This document shows, piece after piece, positions 48,785-58,806 of a stretch of DNA of 64,000 bases; position 1 is the stretch's first letter; every line of letters starts with the position of its first letter. The translations under genes were made by a program, and so were the position numbers. Source of the stretch: Pseudomonadota bacterium (GTDB taxonomy: Bacteria > Bdellovibrionota > FAC87 > UBA2466); NCBI GenBank assembly GCA_009927165.1, contig RFNO01000117.1:1-64000 (forward strand), written 5' to 3'. The notes beneath the pieces were generated by a model that saw only the letters and a program-made list of their open reading frames with translations, was not told the DNA's origin and searched no databases.

Positions 48785-50469
48785 ACGCCAAATTATTAGT
48801 ATTAGCTTTCTTATTAGCAGCTCAAGTCAGTTTCGGGCAGCTTCAAAAACGAGAGGGATTTCAGTGGGACATGATCGAGTCGCTTGCGATTCAGGATCGA
48901 GGACGGCTTAAGCCTTTCGACACTTTTGCACGAGAGAGTGTGCTTTATGTTACTGGTAAATCAAGCTGGAAAGGACTATCAGCGGTTGAAGTCGTTTGGG
49001 GGTGGTTACTTGCTTTTGAAGAAGAATATAAAGACGAATCTTTTATTCGAGTAGATTATAAGCCCCTTAAGGAAAAATTGGGTCTTGAGGTTAAAAATCA
49101 ATTTTTTCGATTTGATGAAATAAGAGATTTGGAAACTCTTGATCAAGCAGTGAGACAAGCTAGCGATAAGCAAATGAGCAAGGAGCGCTTGAGTGAGCTT
49201 GATAAAAAAGCATTGGAACTCCAGAACAAAGTTAGCCTTGTCGAATCTGTTATCACTGCCACATCGTTAGCGCTATTACCCAATCCTAAAAATCAAGACG
49301 AAGCGTGGTTTACGCTTGCTGATTTTATCAATAAACGGGCTACCCCTTATGAAGTGGCGGCGCATGACAAGTTTGGATTAGTCCTCGAAGAGTGCAGTTT
49401 AGCTTTTAGAGGAAAAAAAGCCGATGAATGGAATCGCTGTGCCCCCACACTAAAAGTTATTCTTCGAGATGAGTTGGCGAAAGGGAATTACCCCAGTGCG
49501 GCTTCATTGAACCGTGAGATTCATTACAATCATTTTAGACCCTTTCGTTGGGCCTGGGTAGGATACACTCTTGCTTTGGTTGCCCTGATTCTGGGATTGG
49601 TGGGGGACAGGAAAGTTTTTAAGCAAACTGGAGTTGCCCTACTGTTTGTTAGTTTTGGCATACACACTTATGGTTTTGTTTTGCGATGTCTTATTTCGGG
49701 CAGACCTCCCGTAACCAATATGTATGAATCAGTGGTATGGGTGAGCTGGGGTTGTATACTTTTTGCTCTCATGATTTGGGGAGCTTATAAAAACATTATT
49801 ATTCCAGCTGCTGCGCTGGTGTTTTCGATTGCCGGTTTGGTGCTAGCGGATAATCTTCCCTCGGTTCTCGATCCAGGAATTCATCCGTTGGTGCCAGTTT
49901 TGCGCAGTAATTTTTGGCTCACTATTCATGTGTTGTGCATTACTTTGAGTTATGCGGCATTTGCAGTCGCCACCTGCTTGGGAAATCTCAATTTGGGAAT
50001 GTATATTTTTAAACCGCAGGAAGCTAAAGGCATTCAGCAAAACATCTTGTTCATGTATCGAGGAATGCAAATCGGAGTCATTCTTCTTGCTGCCGGAACT
50101 ATTCTGGGTGGAGTTTGGGCGGATTATTCTTGGGGAAGATTTTGGGGATGGGATCCTAAAGAAGTTTGGGCTCTGATTGCTCTTCTCTTTTATATCGCCG
50201 TACTCCACGGTCGATTCACTGGGTGGTTAAAAGGGTTTGGCTTCGTAGCAACGACTGTGCTTTCATTTTTAGGAGTGGTGATGGCTTGGTACGGTGTTAA
50301 CTTTGTGCTGGGAGTAGGGCTCCATTCCTATGGATTTGGATCGGGTGGGCTTAGCTATGTTCTCACCTATTTAGTGCTTCAAATTGCTTTTATAGGAATT
50401 TCTTACTATCGCTATGTAAAGGTTGGTAAACCAGGCAATAACTATGTGGCCCCTCGAACAGGGATTTAA
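48781..50469 (+). CDS. ccsA: Cytochrome c biogenesis protein CcsA/ResC with N-terminal extension
   Basis: 562 aa; tryptophan-rich 'GGVWADYSWGRFWGWDPKEVWALIALLFY'. Confidence 0.93.
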   Translation: MNAKLLVLAFLLAAQVSFGQLQKREGFQWDMIESLAIQDRGRLKPFDTFARESVLYVTGKSSWKGLSAVEVVWGWLLAFEEEYKDESFIRVDYKPLKEKLGLEVKNQFFRFDEIRDLETLDQAVRQASDKQMSKERLSELDKKALELQNKVSLVESVITATSLALLPNPKNQDEAWFTLADFINKRATPYEVAAHDKFGLVLEECSLAFRGKKADEWNRCAPTLKVILRDELAKGNYPSAASLNREIHYNHFRPFRWAWVGYTLALVALILGLVGDRKVFKQTGVALLFVSFGIHTYGFVLRCLISGRPPVTNMYESVVWVSWGCILFALMIWGAYKNIIIPAAALVFSIAGLVLADNLPSVLDPGIHPLVPVLRSNFWLTIHVLCITLSYAAFAVATCLGNLNLGMYIFKPQEAKGIQQNILFMYRGMQIGVILLAAGTILGGVWADYSWGRFWGWDPKEVWALIALLFYIAVLHGRFTGWLKGFGFVATTVLSFLGVVMAWYGVNFVLGVGLHSYGFGSGGLSYVLTYLVLQIAFIGISYYRYVKVGKPGNNYVAPRTGI

Positions 50470-50475
50470 GACACA

Positions 50476-50772
50476 CTAATCCCCTAAAGACGCTTCATAA
50501 GGTTGAAGAGAGTCGCGTTCTGGTTCCACTGAGGGCTCAGAGGTCGCGACTTCATCGCGATAATCTTCTTTATCCTCTGGGAATAAAAGATTGGTTTGTT
50601 GTTCGCACAGGCCAGAGTGTTGTTCTCCGTTATTACCCACACAATCGTGGTAATAATTTTCAGCGTTATTGTAGTCCGAGCTAGGGGGCAGAACTACTTG
50701 AGTTCTGCCCAAATTAGCTGGAAGAAAGCATAAAGTGAATGCCGCCAAGATGCGAGTCAGGGTGTATTTCAT
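50476..50772 (-). CDS. Small secreted protein of unknown function
   Basis: 98 aa; N-terminal signal peptide; two Cys in the mature part. Confidence 0.55.
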   Translation of the reverse strand: MKYTLTRILAAFTLCFLPANLGRTQVVLPPSSDYNNAENYYHDCVGNNGEQHSGLCEQQTNLLFPEDKEDYRDEVATSEPSVEPERDSLQPYEASLGD

Positions 50773-50858
50773 CGTTGTAACTCCAAGTTGCCGTAAAGTA
50801 AGTCTGTCTATTGAGAGGAGAGAGCAAGAATCTCGCCAACATTGCTTGTGCCTAGTTT

Positions 50859-50877
50859 AAGCGGGGAGACCCCGCTT
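50859..50877. repeat. Perfect 8-bp inverted repeat (AAGCGGGG-AGA-CCCCGCTT)
   Basis: Read directly; no adjacent T-tract, lies between recO end and the 98-aa gene start. Confidence 0.6.
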
Positions 50878-51010
50878 CTCTGTGTTGAGTCATTTCAGAC
50901 TGTCAATCCAGTCGAGAGGACGATCGGAAAAATACAGTAATAACAATGGGTTGAGACAATTGGCTAAGCTGCTGTCAGCTGTATTCTCTTTGAACACTCC
51001 AGTCAGCCAT

Positions 51011-51739
51011 TTAGACGGGCAAAAGAATTTGAGTATGAAAGGAAGCAAATTGAGTCAGAAGATGGCTGAGGGGAATAACCTGTTCTTGAGCAACCAAAAA
51101 ACTATCCCATTGAGGCATTTTCATTTTTTCTGCCACACTCAAAATCATCCTCTGCTCAGTTCTTAAATGAAAAGATTGGAAAGATTGTCCAGAAATACAA
51201 GTCTGACAAACCGCTCCCCCTGAACTCAGATCAAAAACAGCAGAGTTGTCTAAATCCCCAGAACATCGAGCACACTTTTCAAGCTGTGGGCTCAACCCCA
51301 AAAAACTAAGCAATTTCAATTTAAAAACTAAAACAAGCAAATCCAATCGCTCAATATTAGTTTCTTTTTCAATGAGAGCGAGAGTTTGACCAAGAAGGCT
51401 ATAAAGATTGGGCATTGGCGTTGGAACATCTGCTAATTTCTTTATCCATTGTACGGCTTTTCCCGCAATCATAACTTTTTCTAAGCTTTCACGAATCTGT
51501 GGAAAAGAATTGATAACAGTTAATTCAAGTAAATAAGGTCTGTCTTTAGGATCCCCTCTCAGAAAAATCTCATTGTGACAAAAAAGATCAAGCCCTCCGA
51601 TATAGCGTTTTTTACTTTTTCTGGCAGATTTCGCAAGCGTCGAAATAACTCCCCATTTTTGTGTTAGAAAACGGATGTAACAATCAGCTTCACCAAACTT
51701 CTCAATTGAAAGAACGATAGCTTTAGAGGAATGAGTCAT
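51011..51739 (-). CDS. recO: DNA repair protein RecO
   Basis: 242 aa; N-terminal OB region 'KAIVLSIEKFGEADCYIRFLTQKWG', 'CARCSGDL...CQTC' zinc motif. Confidence 0.92.
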   Translation of the reverse strand: MTHSSKAIVLSIEKFGEADCYIRFLTQKWGVISTLAKSARKSKKRYIGGLDLFCHNEIFLRGDPKDRPYLLELTVINSFPQIRESLEKVMIAGKAVQWIKKLADVPTPMPNLYSLLGQTLALIEKETNIERLDLLVLVFKLKLLSFLGLSPQLEKCARCSGDLDNSAVFDLSSGGAVCQTCISGQSFQSFHLRTEQRMILSVAEKMKMPQWDSFLVAQEQVIPLSHLLTQFASFHTQILLPV

Positions 51740-51745
51740 CAGTGT

Positions 51746-52801
51746 TTATTTCTCACAAAAAGTCATCGCATCTGAAAGAGAGGCAATAGAGTTTTTATCT
51801 AGCTGAGATGAAGGAAGTCTCTTGAAACGGAGATAAAAAAAGTATCCTAAACAATTAAAGAGAACATTATAGATCTGCATCAAAGTACAAAGTGTTCCCC
51901 CTTGCTCGGGTGATTGCACACCCATCCACTTAAAGAGAGTGTAAAAAGCAACTTGGCCTGTTCCAATTCCTCCCGGAAGCAGAGGAACAGCAGCAGCGGT
52001 TACTGAAATGGGAACAATTACAAAATATTGGACCAGACTTAGCCGAATCCCTAACAAACTTCCTTCCAGAAAATGAAAGTAATTAGCGCTGAGAATTGAT
52101 AGTGCTGACAGAAACAGTGCTGCTAGTAATTGTTTAGGATGATTTTGATAAATAAAAGCGGCATCGAGTAGTTTTCCTAATCGTGCAGAGGATCGCAACT
52201 TTCGGTTGATTCGATTGAAAATATTACTCTTCCAAATGGGAGCATAGAAAAAAAGAGCTGAAAATAAAATGAACATGAATGAAAACGTCCAAATGGTGAC
52301 TGCAAGAATTTGGAGTTGGGGTTTTCCCTGAAGCCAGTTAGAAAAAATGAGTAAAGTAAAAGCAGCATAAGCGATAATCACCGAAAGCCCCAACACTCTA
52401 TCGAGAATCACGGTAAAAACTGCTTTGATTCGCTTGTTCGGTTCTTTGCCTGCAATATACCACGCTTTCATGAGATCGCCGCCAACTGATCCTGGCATGA
52501 AAGTATTAAAAAAATTACCAATCATGGTCAGTGAAAACAAATCCCTAAAGTTTAAGTAGAGCCCTTGTGCCTTAACTAAAATCAGCCATCGAGATGTGCA
52601 TAGGAGAGAAGAAGTAGCAAGAAAAACAAAAGCCACGGCGAGATTTAGCGGGCTAAAGATAAGATGCTTTAACAAATCAAAGTCGATCATTTTGTCTCGA
52701 AGTACCCAAACAACTAGGGCTAAGCCCAAAACTGTTTTTATTAGAGTTTTTAGTTTTTGATTCGGCAATTTCATCGTTAATTTGACCTTATTTCTAATCA
52801 T
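51746..52801 (-). CDS. Lysylphosphatidylglycerol synthase TM-region/UPF0104 flippase-like protein
   Basis: 351 aa; 'NFFNTFMPGSVGGDLMKAWYIAG', 'VPLLPGGIGTGQVAFYTLF'. Confidence 0.88.
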   Translation of the reverse strand: MIRNKVKLTMKLPNQKLKTLIKTVLGLALVVWVLRDKMIDFDLLKHLIFSPLNLAVAFVFLATSSLLCTSRWLILVKAQGLYLNFRDLFSLTMIGNFFNTFMPGSVGGDLMKAWYIAGKEPNKRIKAVFTVILDRVLGLSVIIAYAAFTLLIFSNWLQGKPQLQILAVTIWTFSFMFILFSALFFYAPIWKSNIFNRINRKLRSSARLGKLLDAAFIYQNHPKQLLAALFLSALSILSANYFHFLEGSLLGIRLSLVQYFVIVPISVTAAAVPLLPGGIGTGQVAFYTLFKWMGVQSPEQGGTLCTLMQIYNVLFNCLGYFFYLRFKRLPSSQLDKNSIASLSDAMTFCEK

Positions 52802-52936
52802 CTCAACGGGACGCTTCGTTGACTTAAAATCCGGCCCAGTCTAAAATTTTCCTTAGTGTCTCACAACATAAAAAACTTGAAAATTAGCCTTGTTTGAGCC
52901 TCAGAGAAGGGTCCCATCAGAATCGGAGTCAAAAAC

Positions 52937-54244
52937 ATGAGAATTTGCGTTTTAGGTACAGGATACGTGGGATTAGTAGCTGGAGCCTGTTTTTCTGACT
53001 CGGGTAATCATGTTGTTTGTGCTGATATTGATCAACAAAAAATCAGTAAACTCGAGCAGGGGGAAATTCCCATTTACGAGCCTGGCCTCGAGGAGCTAGT
53101 GATACGAAATCGAAAAGCAAAACGATTATCCTTCACTTCTGATTTGCCCACTGCCATCAGCAAAAGCCAAGTTATCTTTGTAGCTGTTGGAACTCCGACC
53201 ACTGAGACGGGGGGACTCGACCTAAAATACGTGCTTGCGGCTACGAAAACTATTCGGGAGCACATCAAGTCAAACACCGTTGTGGTCCTGAAAAGCACTG
53301 TTCCGGTGGGAACTGCGGACAAAGTGAGAGAAGTTCTTAAAGGCGTTCCGCACCAAGTAGAAGTGGTGTCTAACCCCGAGTTTTTGAAAGAAGGCACCGC
53401 AGTAAATGATTTTTTTAAACCGGAAAGGGTAGTAGTAGGAGCACAATCAGAGTGGGCCAAGCAAGTTTTGGCTGATTTGTATGCGCCCTACGTTCGCTCC
53501 GGAAATCCTATTTTCTTCATGGATAATCGTTCTGCCGAGTTATCGAAATATGCCGCCAATTCATTTTTGGCGATGAAGATTTCTTTTATCAATGAAATGG
53601 CCAATCTATGTGAGCGAGTGGGCGGAAACATTCAGGACGTTCGGCGTGTTTTGGTAACTGATAGTCGAATCGGATCCAAATTTTTATATCCGGGATGCGG
53701 ATATGGTGGTTCTTGTTTTCCGAAAGACGTTCAGGGGCTTATTCACTTAGGACAGGAATATGGCTTGTCTTTGGATCTTTTTAAAGCCGTGCATGCCATT
53801 AACGAAAAACAAAAATTAATTTTGCTTCAAAAAATAAAAAAGCACCTTGGTTCTGTTTTAGATGGGAAAACCGTGGCTGTTTGGGGTCTTTCTTTTAAGC
53901 CAGAAACGGATGATATGCGAGAAGCGCCTTCTGTGAGCCTTATCTCCGAACTCATTAAAATGGGATGTACAGTCAGGGCTTATGATCCAGTAGCCAATAG
54001 TGAAGCGAAACATTATTTCCAGGACAAAGTAACTTTGGTTGAGCAAGCCTATGATGCTATCAGAGGAGCTGATGTACTAGCCGTGCTGACTGAGTGGAAT
54101 GAATTTCGGACTCCAGATTTTGAATTAATAAAGCGTGAACTGAAGAGCTCGGTAATCTTTGATGGAAGAAATCTTTACAACCGGCAAAGCCTAGAAAGCC
54201 AGGGCATTAAACACTACTGTATTGGACAACCGGACCCGATATGA
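52937..54244 (+). CDS. ugd: UDP-glucose 6-dehydrogenase
   Basis: 435 aa; 'GTGYVGLVAGACFSDSGNHVVCADID', 'GCGYGGSCFPKDVQGL'. Confidence 0.95.
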   Translation: MRICVLGTGYVGLVAGACFSDSGNHVVCADIDQQKISKLEQGEIPIYEPGLEELVIRNRKAKRLSFTSDLPTAISKSQVIFVAVGTPTTETGGLDLKYVLAATKTIREHIKSNTVVVLKSTVPVGTADKVREVLKGVPHQVEVVSNPEFLKEGTAVNDFFKPERVVVGAQSEWAKQVLADLYAPYVRSGNPIFFMDNRSAELSKYAANSFLAMKISFINEMANLCERVGGNIQDVRRVLVTDSRIGSKFLYPGCGYGGSCFPKDVQGLIHLGQEYGLSLDLFKAVHAINEKQKLILLQKIKKHLGSVLDGKTVAVWGLSFKPETDDMREAPSVSLISELIKMGCTVRAYDPVANSEAKHYFQDKVTLVEQAYDAIRGADVLAVLTEWNEFRTPDFELIKRELKSSVIFDGRNLYNRQSLESQGIKHYCIGQPDPI

Positions 54245-55188
54245 AATTTCAGCTGCCTAAGGGACGATATTTAGTATCTGGAGGTGCAGGATTTATTGGC
54301 TCCCATCTTTCCGAAGTATTAATTGAAAATGGCTGCGAAGTAGTTGTGGTTGATAACTTCATCACGGGTCGTCCACAAAACATCAAGTCTTTGTTGGGAA
54401 GAAGAAGTTTTTCTCTTGTGGAACAGGACCTGGTTTCTCCTCTGAAAATTTCTGGTCAACTTGCCGGTATTTTTCATTTAGCTAGTCCAGCGAGCCCAGT
54501 TGATTATGCGAAGTTTCCCATCGAAACACTGCATGTGGGGGCAATAGGCAGTGATAATATTTTAAAGTTAGCACAAGAAAAAGATTGTCCAATTTTGGTT
54601 GCCTCAACCTCGGAAGTGTACGGCGATCCTCTCCAGCATCCGCAACAGGAAACCTATTGGGGTAATGTGAACCCAATCGGACCGAGAGGATGTTACGATG
54701 AATCTAAGCGTTACATGGAAGCCCTTACGATGGCGTATCGAAGAGTACACCACGTGAGAACCCGTATTGCTCGGATTTTTAATACCTATGGGCCTCGCAT
54801 GAGACCCGATGACGGAAGGGTAGTTCCCAATTTTTGTAAGCAGGCTCTTGCGAATGAGCCGGTGACCGTCTTTGGCGATGGAATGCAGACTCGAAGCTTT
54901 TGTTTTGTAGATGATTTAGTTGGTGGGTTGGTTCAGTTGATGGGTTCCGATCATGCAGAGCCAATCAATTTGGGCAATCCCCAAGAAATGACGATTAATC
55001 AATTTGCTGAGAAAATTATTCGTTTCTGCAAAAGCCAGTCAAAAATTCAATATCTGCCTTTACCGCAAGATGATCCGAAGACACGTTGTCCTGATATTAC
55101 GTTGGCCAAGAGCATCCTGCATTGGGAACCTAGAGTCGACTTGGATTTGGGCCTTGAAAAGACTGTCGAATATTTTCGAACTCATTAG
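54241..55188 (+). CDS. UDP-glucuronate decarboxylase (UDP-xylose synthase)-like SDR
   Basis: 315 aa; 'GGAGFIGSHLSEVLIENG', 'HLASPASPVDYAKFPIETL', 'GPRGCYDESKRYMEAL', 'RIFNTYGPRMRPDDGRVVPNF'. Confidence 0.93.
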   Translation: MKFQLPKGRYLVSGGAGFIGSHLSEVLIENGCEVVVVDNFITGRPQNIKSLLGRRSFSLVEQDLVSPLKISGQLAGIFHLASPASPVDYAKFPIETLHVGAIGSDNILKLAQEKDCPILVASTSEVYGDPLQHPQQETYWGNVNPIGPRGCYDESKRYMEALTMAYRRVHHVRTRIARIFNTYGPRMRPDDGRVVPNFCKQALANEPVTVFGDGMQTRSFCFVDDLVGGLVQLMGSDHAEPINLGNPQEMTINQFAEKIIRFCKSQSKIQYLPLPQDDPKTRCPDITLAKSILHWEPRVDLDLGLEKTVEYFRTH

Positions 55189-55340
55189 CATTCAAGCCTA
55201 GTTCCTGCACCGTGTTTAAAAACAGACCGCACCGCAACACTGAAATAAAAAGTGTTTGCATTGTTACTACCCGTTCATCGATGTATACTTATCTTGTCCC
55301 TATCAAGTGTGCTTCCAAACTAATAATTTTCGGAAAAAAA

Positions 55341-55811
55341 ATGGATAAGAGAAAATCACCCGGCAAGGGCGGAAAAGAACGTATTATTGATTTGAATTCT
55401 TATCGCAAGAATAAAAATGAAGAACGTCGTCGTGAATACGAGCGCGTGTTGTTCAATCGAGTCTTGGGGGTTTATAGCTTTGCAGAAAAAGGTTCTTTGA
55501 CCCACGTAGAAGTTCTCGATATCAGTTTTTCCGGTTTGAGATTTAGAGAAGACCGTCCCGAAATGCCATTTAAGGCTAACCAAAAGATAGCTTTGCGTTT
55601 TTATTTTACTCCTCAAACGTATCTTCGCTTGGTTATGGAAGTTAAACGGGTTATTCCCTTTGATGAAAATGGGAGAGCGGGCTTAGAGTACGGGTGTGAA
55701 ATAGACAAAGAAACCAAGTCGTACGAAGTCATTAATCAATTGGTAAATTTTATGTACAAGTATGCAGAAGTAGCTTGCCACGATAATCATCCACCTATGA
55801 TCTGGTTCTAA
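55341..55811 (+). CDS. PilZ domain protein
   Basis: 156 aa from Met 55341; 'DISFSGLRFRED' and basic N-terminus. Confidence 0.7.
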   Translation: MDKRKSPGKGGKERIIDLNSYRKNKNEERRREYERVLFNRVLGVYSFAEKGSLTHVEVLDISFSGLRFREDRPEMPFKANQKIALRFYFTPQTYLRLVMEVKRVIPFDENGRAGLEYGCEIDKETKSYEVINQLVNFMYKYAEVACHDNHPPMIWF

Positions 55812-55816
55812 ACTAG

Positions 55817-56416
55817 CTATTCTTTCCCAGGCCAGGGAATCGAAGTGCCAAAACTGATGCCCTTGCAATAAGGGTAAAGAAACATTCCCAATCGCTGAAA
55901 TTCATCGATCGATAATCCTTCCGCTGGCAAAGAGACTTCGACTGAAAAATCATCTCGAATAGGTAACTGAAGGACGCGCTTCTTTGAATTAGTTGTGATT
56001 CTGTCCTCGTTGGGAGGGGTAACGTTTTTCTGATGAATTTTTCTTTCCCAGCCAAAGGGATCAGAGCTCCAAGCACGGTAATCTTCGAGTGAGCAGCGGA
56101 TTAAATCTTTTTTTTCCTCGCGAGTGAAACAACTTAAGCTCTGCTCTGAATGAGCTTCTCTAGCTAAAAGCGAATCGAGATTAGCCAACATGTAATCTAC
56201 ATGGTCCTCTTCCTCGAGAATATGTCTGAAAAAGCTCTGACATGCCGACACCTTTGATTCCACACTGGTAGCATCGATCATGGTTTCGCGAGAAGCAAAT
56301 TGCAGAAATTTTATGACTTCTTCGGTGTCCCTGATCAGCGACATTTGCTTACCGCCGGGGATTACTTTCATTCTGCTTTTATTTCGACCCCTGCTCACGG
56401 CATACCTTTCTGACAA
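55817..56416 (-). CDS. Hypothetical protein
   Basis: 199-aa ORF, overlaps upstream HAD gene by 22 nt; no family recognised. Confidence 0.55.
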   Translation of the reverse strand: MSERYAVSRGRNKSRMKVIPGGKQMSLIRDTEEVIKFLQFASRETMIDATSVESKVSACQSFFRHILEEEDHVDYMLANLDSLLAREAHSEQSLSCFTREEKKDLIRCSLEDYRAWSSDPFGWERKIHQKNVTPPNEDRITTNSKKRVLQLPIRDDFSVEVSLPAEGLSIDEFQRLGMFLYPYCKGISFGTSIPWPGKE

Positions 56417-57192
56417 AGGTGCTGGACGAGTTCTTGAAAACCGCGTCCCCCAGCGCTCGGAGTTATGTATCGAGGATGTTGTTTCATGATTGGCAGGTAC
56501 TTCTGAACATTCGCTACTCCAACACTGAGATCAAAAAAACCAAAAAGAGGTTCGTCGTTGGGAGAGTCGCCAGAATAAACTACCGTTTGCTGACTCGCGC
56601 CATATTCTTTGCCAAATTGATTCAAAAGATATTGGCAAGCGGTTAATTTGGTGTGTTTTCCAACCCAATAGTTGATATGAATCGAACTCAATTTTGCGGT
56701 CACTCGGCTGTCATGAGCGAGGAAGCTTAATATCCAGTTTACTTGTTCCTCTGATAAGCGCGGAGGCTCCTCCTGAAAATCAATAGCATAATCAAAAAGT
56801 CGGTAGGGCTGGTCAGTAGCCAGTTTTGCTTCAGGAATGTTTTGCTTAATATGATCAAAGCAATCCTGAAGAATCTTTTTTTGGCTTTGCAGGTCCGTAT
56901 TCGAAGCCAAGCAGTGGGTACGCACGCGGTCCTTATCTCGCCACATTAGTCCAGCACCATTTTCAAAAATCATAGCGTCGAGGGGTACTAAGCGCATGAT
57001 TGAATCAGCCCAGCCCGCTGGTCGTCCCGAAACAATAACTAACCAAAGTCCTTGTCGTTTCAATTGGTGGAGAGCTTCCAGCGTGTCCGGCAAAAGAAGA
57101 GATTCGTCAGTCAAAGTGTCATCAAGATCAGAAAAAACGCCTCGAACGGTGTGAGCAGGTAGTTTCGGCAAATTCATTGGTTGAGATTGCAT
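56395..57192 (-). CDS. HAD-IIB family hydrolase (mannosyl-3-phosphoglycerate phosphatase-like)
   Basis: 265 aa; 'FSDLDDTLTDESLLLPDTLEAL', 'VIVSGRPAGWADSI', 'YSGDSPNDEPLF'. Confidence 0.88.
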   Translation of the reverse strand: MQSQPMNLPKLPAHTVRGVFSDLDDTLTDESLLLPDTLEALHQLKRQGLWLVIVSGRPAGWADSIMRLVPLDAMIFENGAGLMWRDKDRVRTHCLASNTDLQSQKKILQDCFDHIKQNIPEAKLATDQPYRLFDYAIDFQEEPPRLSEEQVNWILSFLAHDSRVTAKLSSIHINYWVGKHTKLTACQYLLNQFGKEYGASQQTVVYSGDSPNDEPLFGFFDLSVGVANVQKYLPIMKQHPRYITPSAGGRGFQELVQHLCQKGMP

Positions 57193-57193
57193 A

Positions 57194-58090
57194 TTAGCTT
57201 TTAGATAAGAGGTATTGTTTTAATTTTCTCGGGTAATCGGTAATGATGCCATCGACCCCTAGTTGCAGAGCACGATTCCAATCAGTTTCATCATTCAAAG
57301 TATAGGGATGAACTTCAATACCCAGGGCATGGCATTCTTTGACCATGTCTGATGTTAACCAAGAAAACTGGGGTGATGCAATGTTGGCTCCGAGATTCTT
57401 TGTCGTTGTACAAATATCAGAGGGGCTGGCGAATAAAGCAGAGAGACGCAGATGCGGAGCTAGGGTTTTCGCCCAACGCAGAGTTCGGAAGTCGAAGCTT
57501 TGGAGAACGGAACGTTCAATCATGCCATACTTTTTGAGGAGGTTTATTACAGAACCGGTAAAAGCTTTAGGGGGGAGTTCCAGCGTTTGTTTGGCCGGAA
57601 TCATTTTGGTTTCAATGTTCAGATGAACGGTATTGTTTTGTGTTTGCTTTAACCAGACCAAAACTTCTTCGAGGGTAGGAATCGAAGAGTTGGGAACTGA
57701 TTGTTGTTCTGGAAACTGAGGGTTGGGGACACTTCCACAATCGAAACTTTTAATTTGTTTTAAGGTCAGACTTCTGACAGGAATGATTTTCAGGAGGGGT
57801 TTTTTGTTGGAGTCCAAACACAAGTCTGCCGAAATGACCGGCTCATGAGATAAGACTGGAATTCCTTCTTTTGAGAGGGTGAGGTCAAGCTCCAAAAAAG
57901 TAATATCAGCATTTGCTGCCTCTGAAAGAGCAGCAATAGTGTTTTCGGGGTGTGTTCCCCTTGAGCCCCGATGTCCGTGTATGGAAAGCTGTAAATTATT
58001 GTGCTTGCTGTTGTGAACCAAGGTACTGGGGGAGGATTGGCATCCCACAGTGGTCCATAGGATAAAAGCTAAAGTAAGATAAAAACTCAA
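57194..58090 (-). CDS. Glycerophosphodiester phosphodiesterase, lipoprotein
   Basis: 298 aa; lipobox TVGC; 'HGHRGSRGTHPENTIAALSEAANADITFLELDLTLSKEGIPVLSHEPV'. Confidence 0.93.
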   Translation of the reverse strand: MSFYLTLAFILWTTVGCQSSPSTLVHNSKHNNLQLSIHGHRGSRGTHPENTIAALSEAANADITFLELDLTLSKEGIPVLSHEPVISADLCLDSNKKPLLKIIPVRSLTLKQIKSFDCGSVPNPQFPEQQSVPNSSIPTLEEVLVWLKQTQNNTVHLNIETKMIPAKQTLELPPKAFTGSVINLLKKYGMIERSVLQSFDFRTLRWAKTLAPHLRLSALFASPSDICTTTKNLGANIASPQFSWLTSDMVKECHALGIEVHPYTLNDETDWNRALQLGVDGIITDYPRKLKQYLLSKS

Positions 58091-58806
58091 AGGAAGTCCT
58101 GCGAAGCAGAGGGTTTCGAAGTTTTAGATCGGAAGTGAGCTGAGTCTTTTAAGTCACTCGTGGAAGCTGCCACTCCAGAAAAAATCTGCTCAATAATTTG
58201 TCGTATAAACGTGTCTTTCTGAAAAGCAAAAAGGTGACCCCTTCCTGAAGAATCAAAGAGTTTGTGACACCCCAACAGAAGTCCCCACAGTAAAAAAACA
58301 GTTCGAAGCGCCTCATCTTCATCTTTAGCTTTAAAGAATGGGGAATCCTGAACAAAAGTTTTTAATCGGTCCAAACTGGAAAGGGTGACACTCATGAGCC
58401 GAGTCAGGGTAGTTGCCTGAATTTGTACTTCTTTCATGCCTTTGTAGGAATAAAGGAGCATATCGAAATATTCTCCATAGAGGCCGTAGAAAGCAAAGAA
58501 CGATTCTGCCACTTCAACGAGTGAATCAGTAACTTGGGATCGATTTTTTGCTGATTTGGCTTTCTTAATGAGCGTTTCAAGGCGCTTGTCGTACTGTTCA
58601 GCTCCTTTCAGGGCCAGGGAAGCAAAAATATCCTCTTTCGATAAAAAATACCGATAAATCAACCCGACGCTGATTTCTGCTTCTTTGGCGACATCCTGAA
58701 GGGGGGTATTTAAAAAGCCTTTTCTTTCAAATATCTGGCGAGCAGCTTCAAGAATATCATTAGTCCGCTGACTTTTTTCGCGCGCTTTTCGTTCCTTGAT
58801 TCCCAT
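58087..58806 (-). CDS. TetR family transcriptional regulator
   Basis: 239 aa; 'ILEAARQIFERKGFLNTPLQDVAKEAEISVGLIYRYFLSKEDIF'. Confidence 0.95.
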   Translation of the reverse strand: MGIKERKAREKSQRTNDILEAARQIFERKGFLNTPLQDVAKEAEISVGLIYRYFLSKEDIFASLALKGAEQYDKRLETLIKKAKSAKNRSQVTDSLVEVAESFFAFYGLYGEYFDMLLYSYKGMKEVQIQATTLTRLMSVTLSSLDRLKTFVQDSPFFKAKDEDEALRTVFLLWGLLLGCHKLFDSSGRGHLFAFQKDTFIRQIIEQIFSGVAASTSDLKDSAHFRSKTSKPSASQDFL

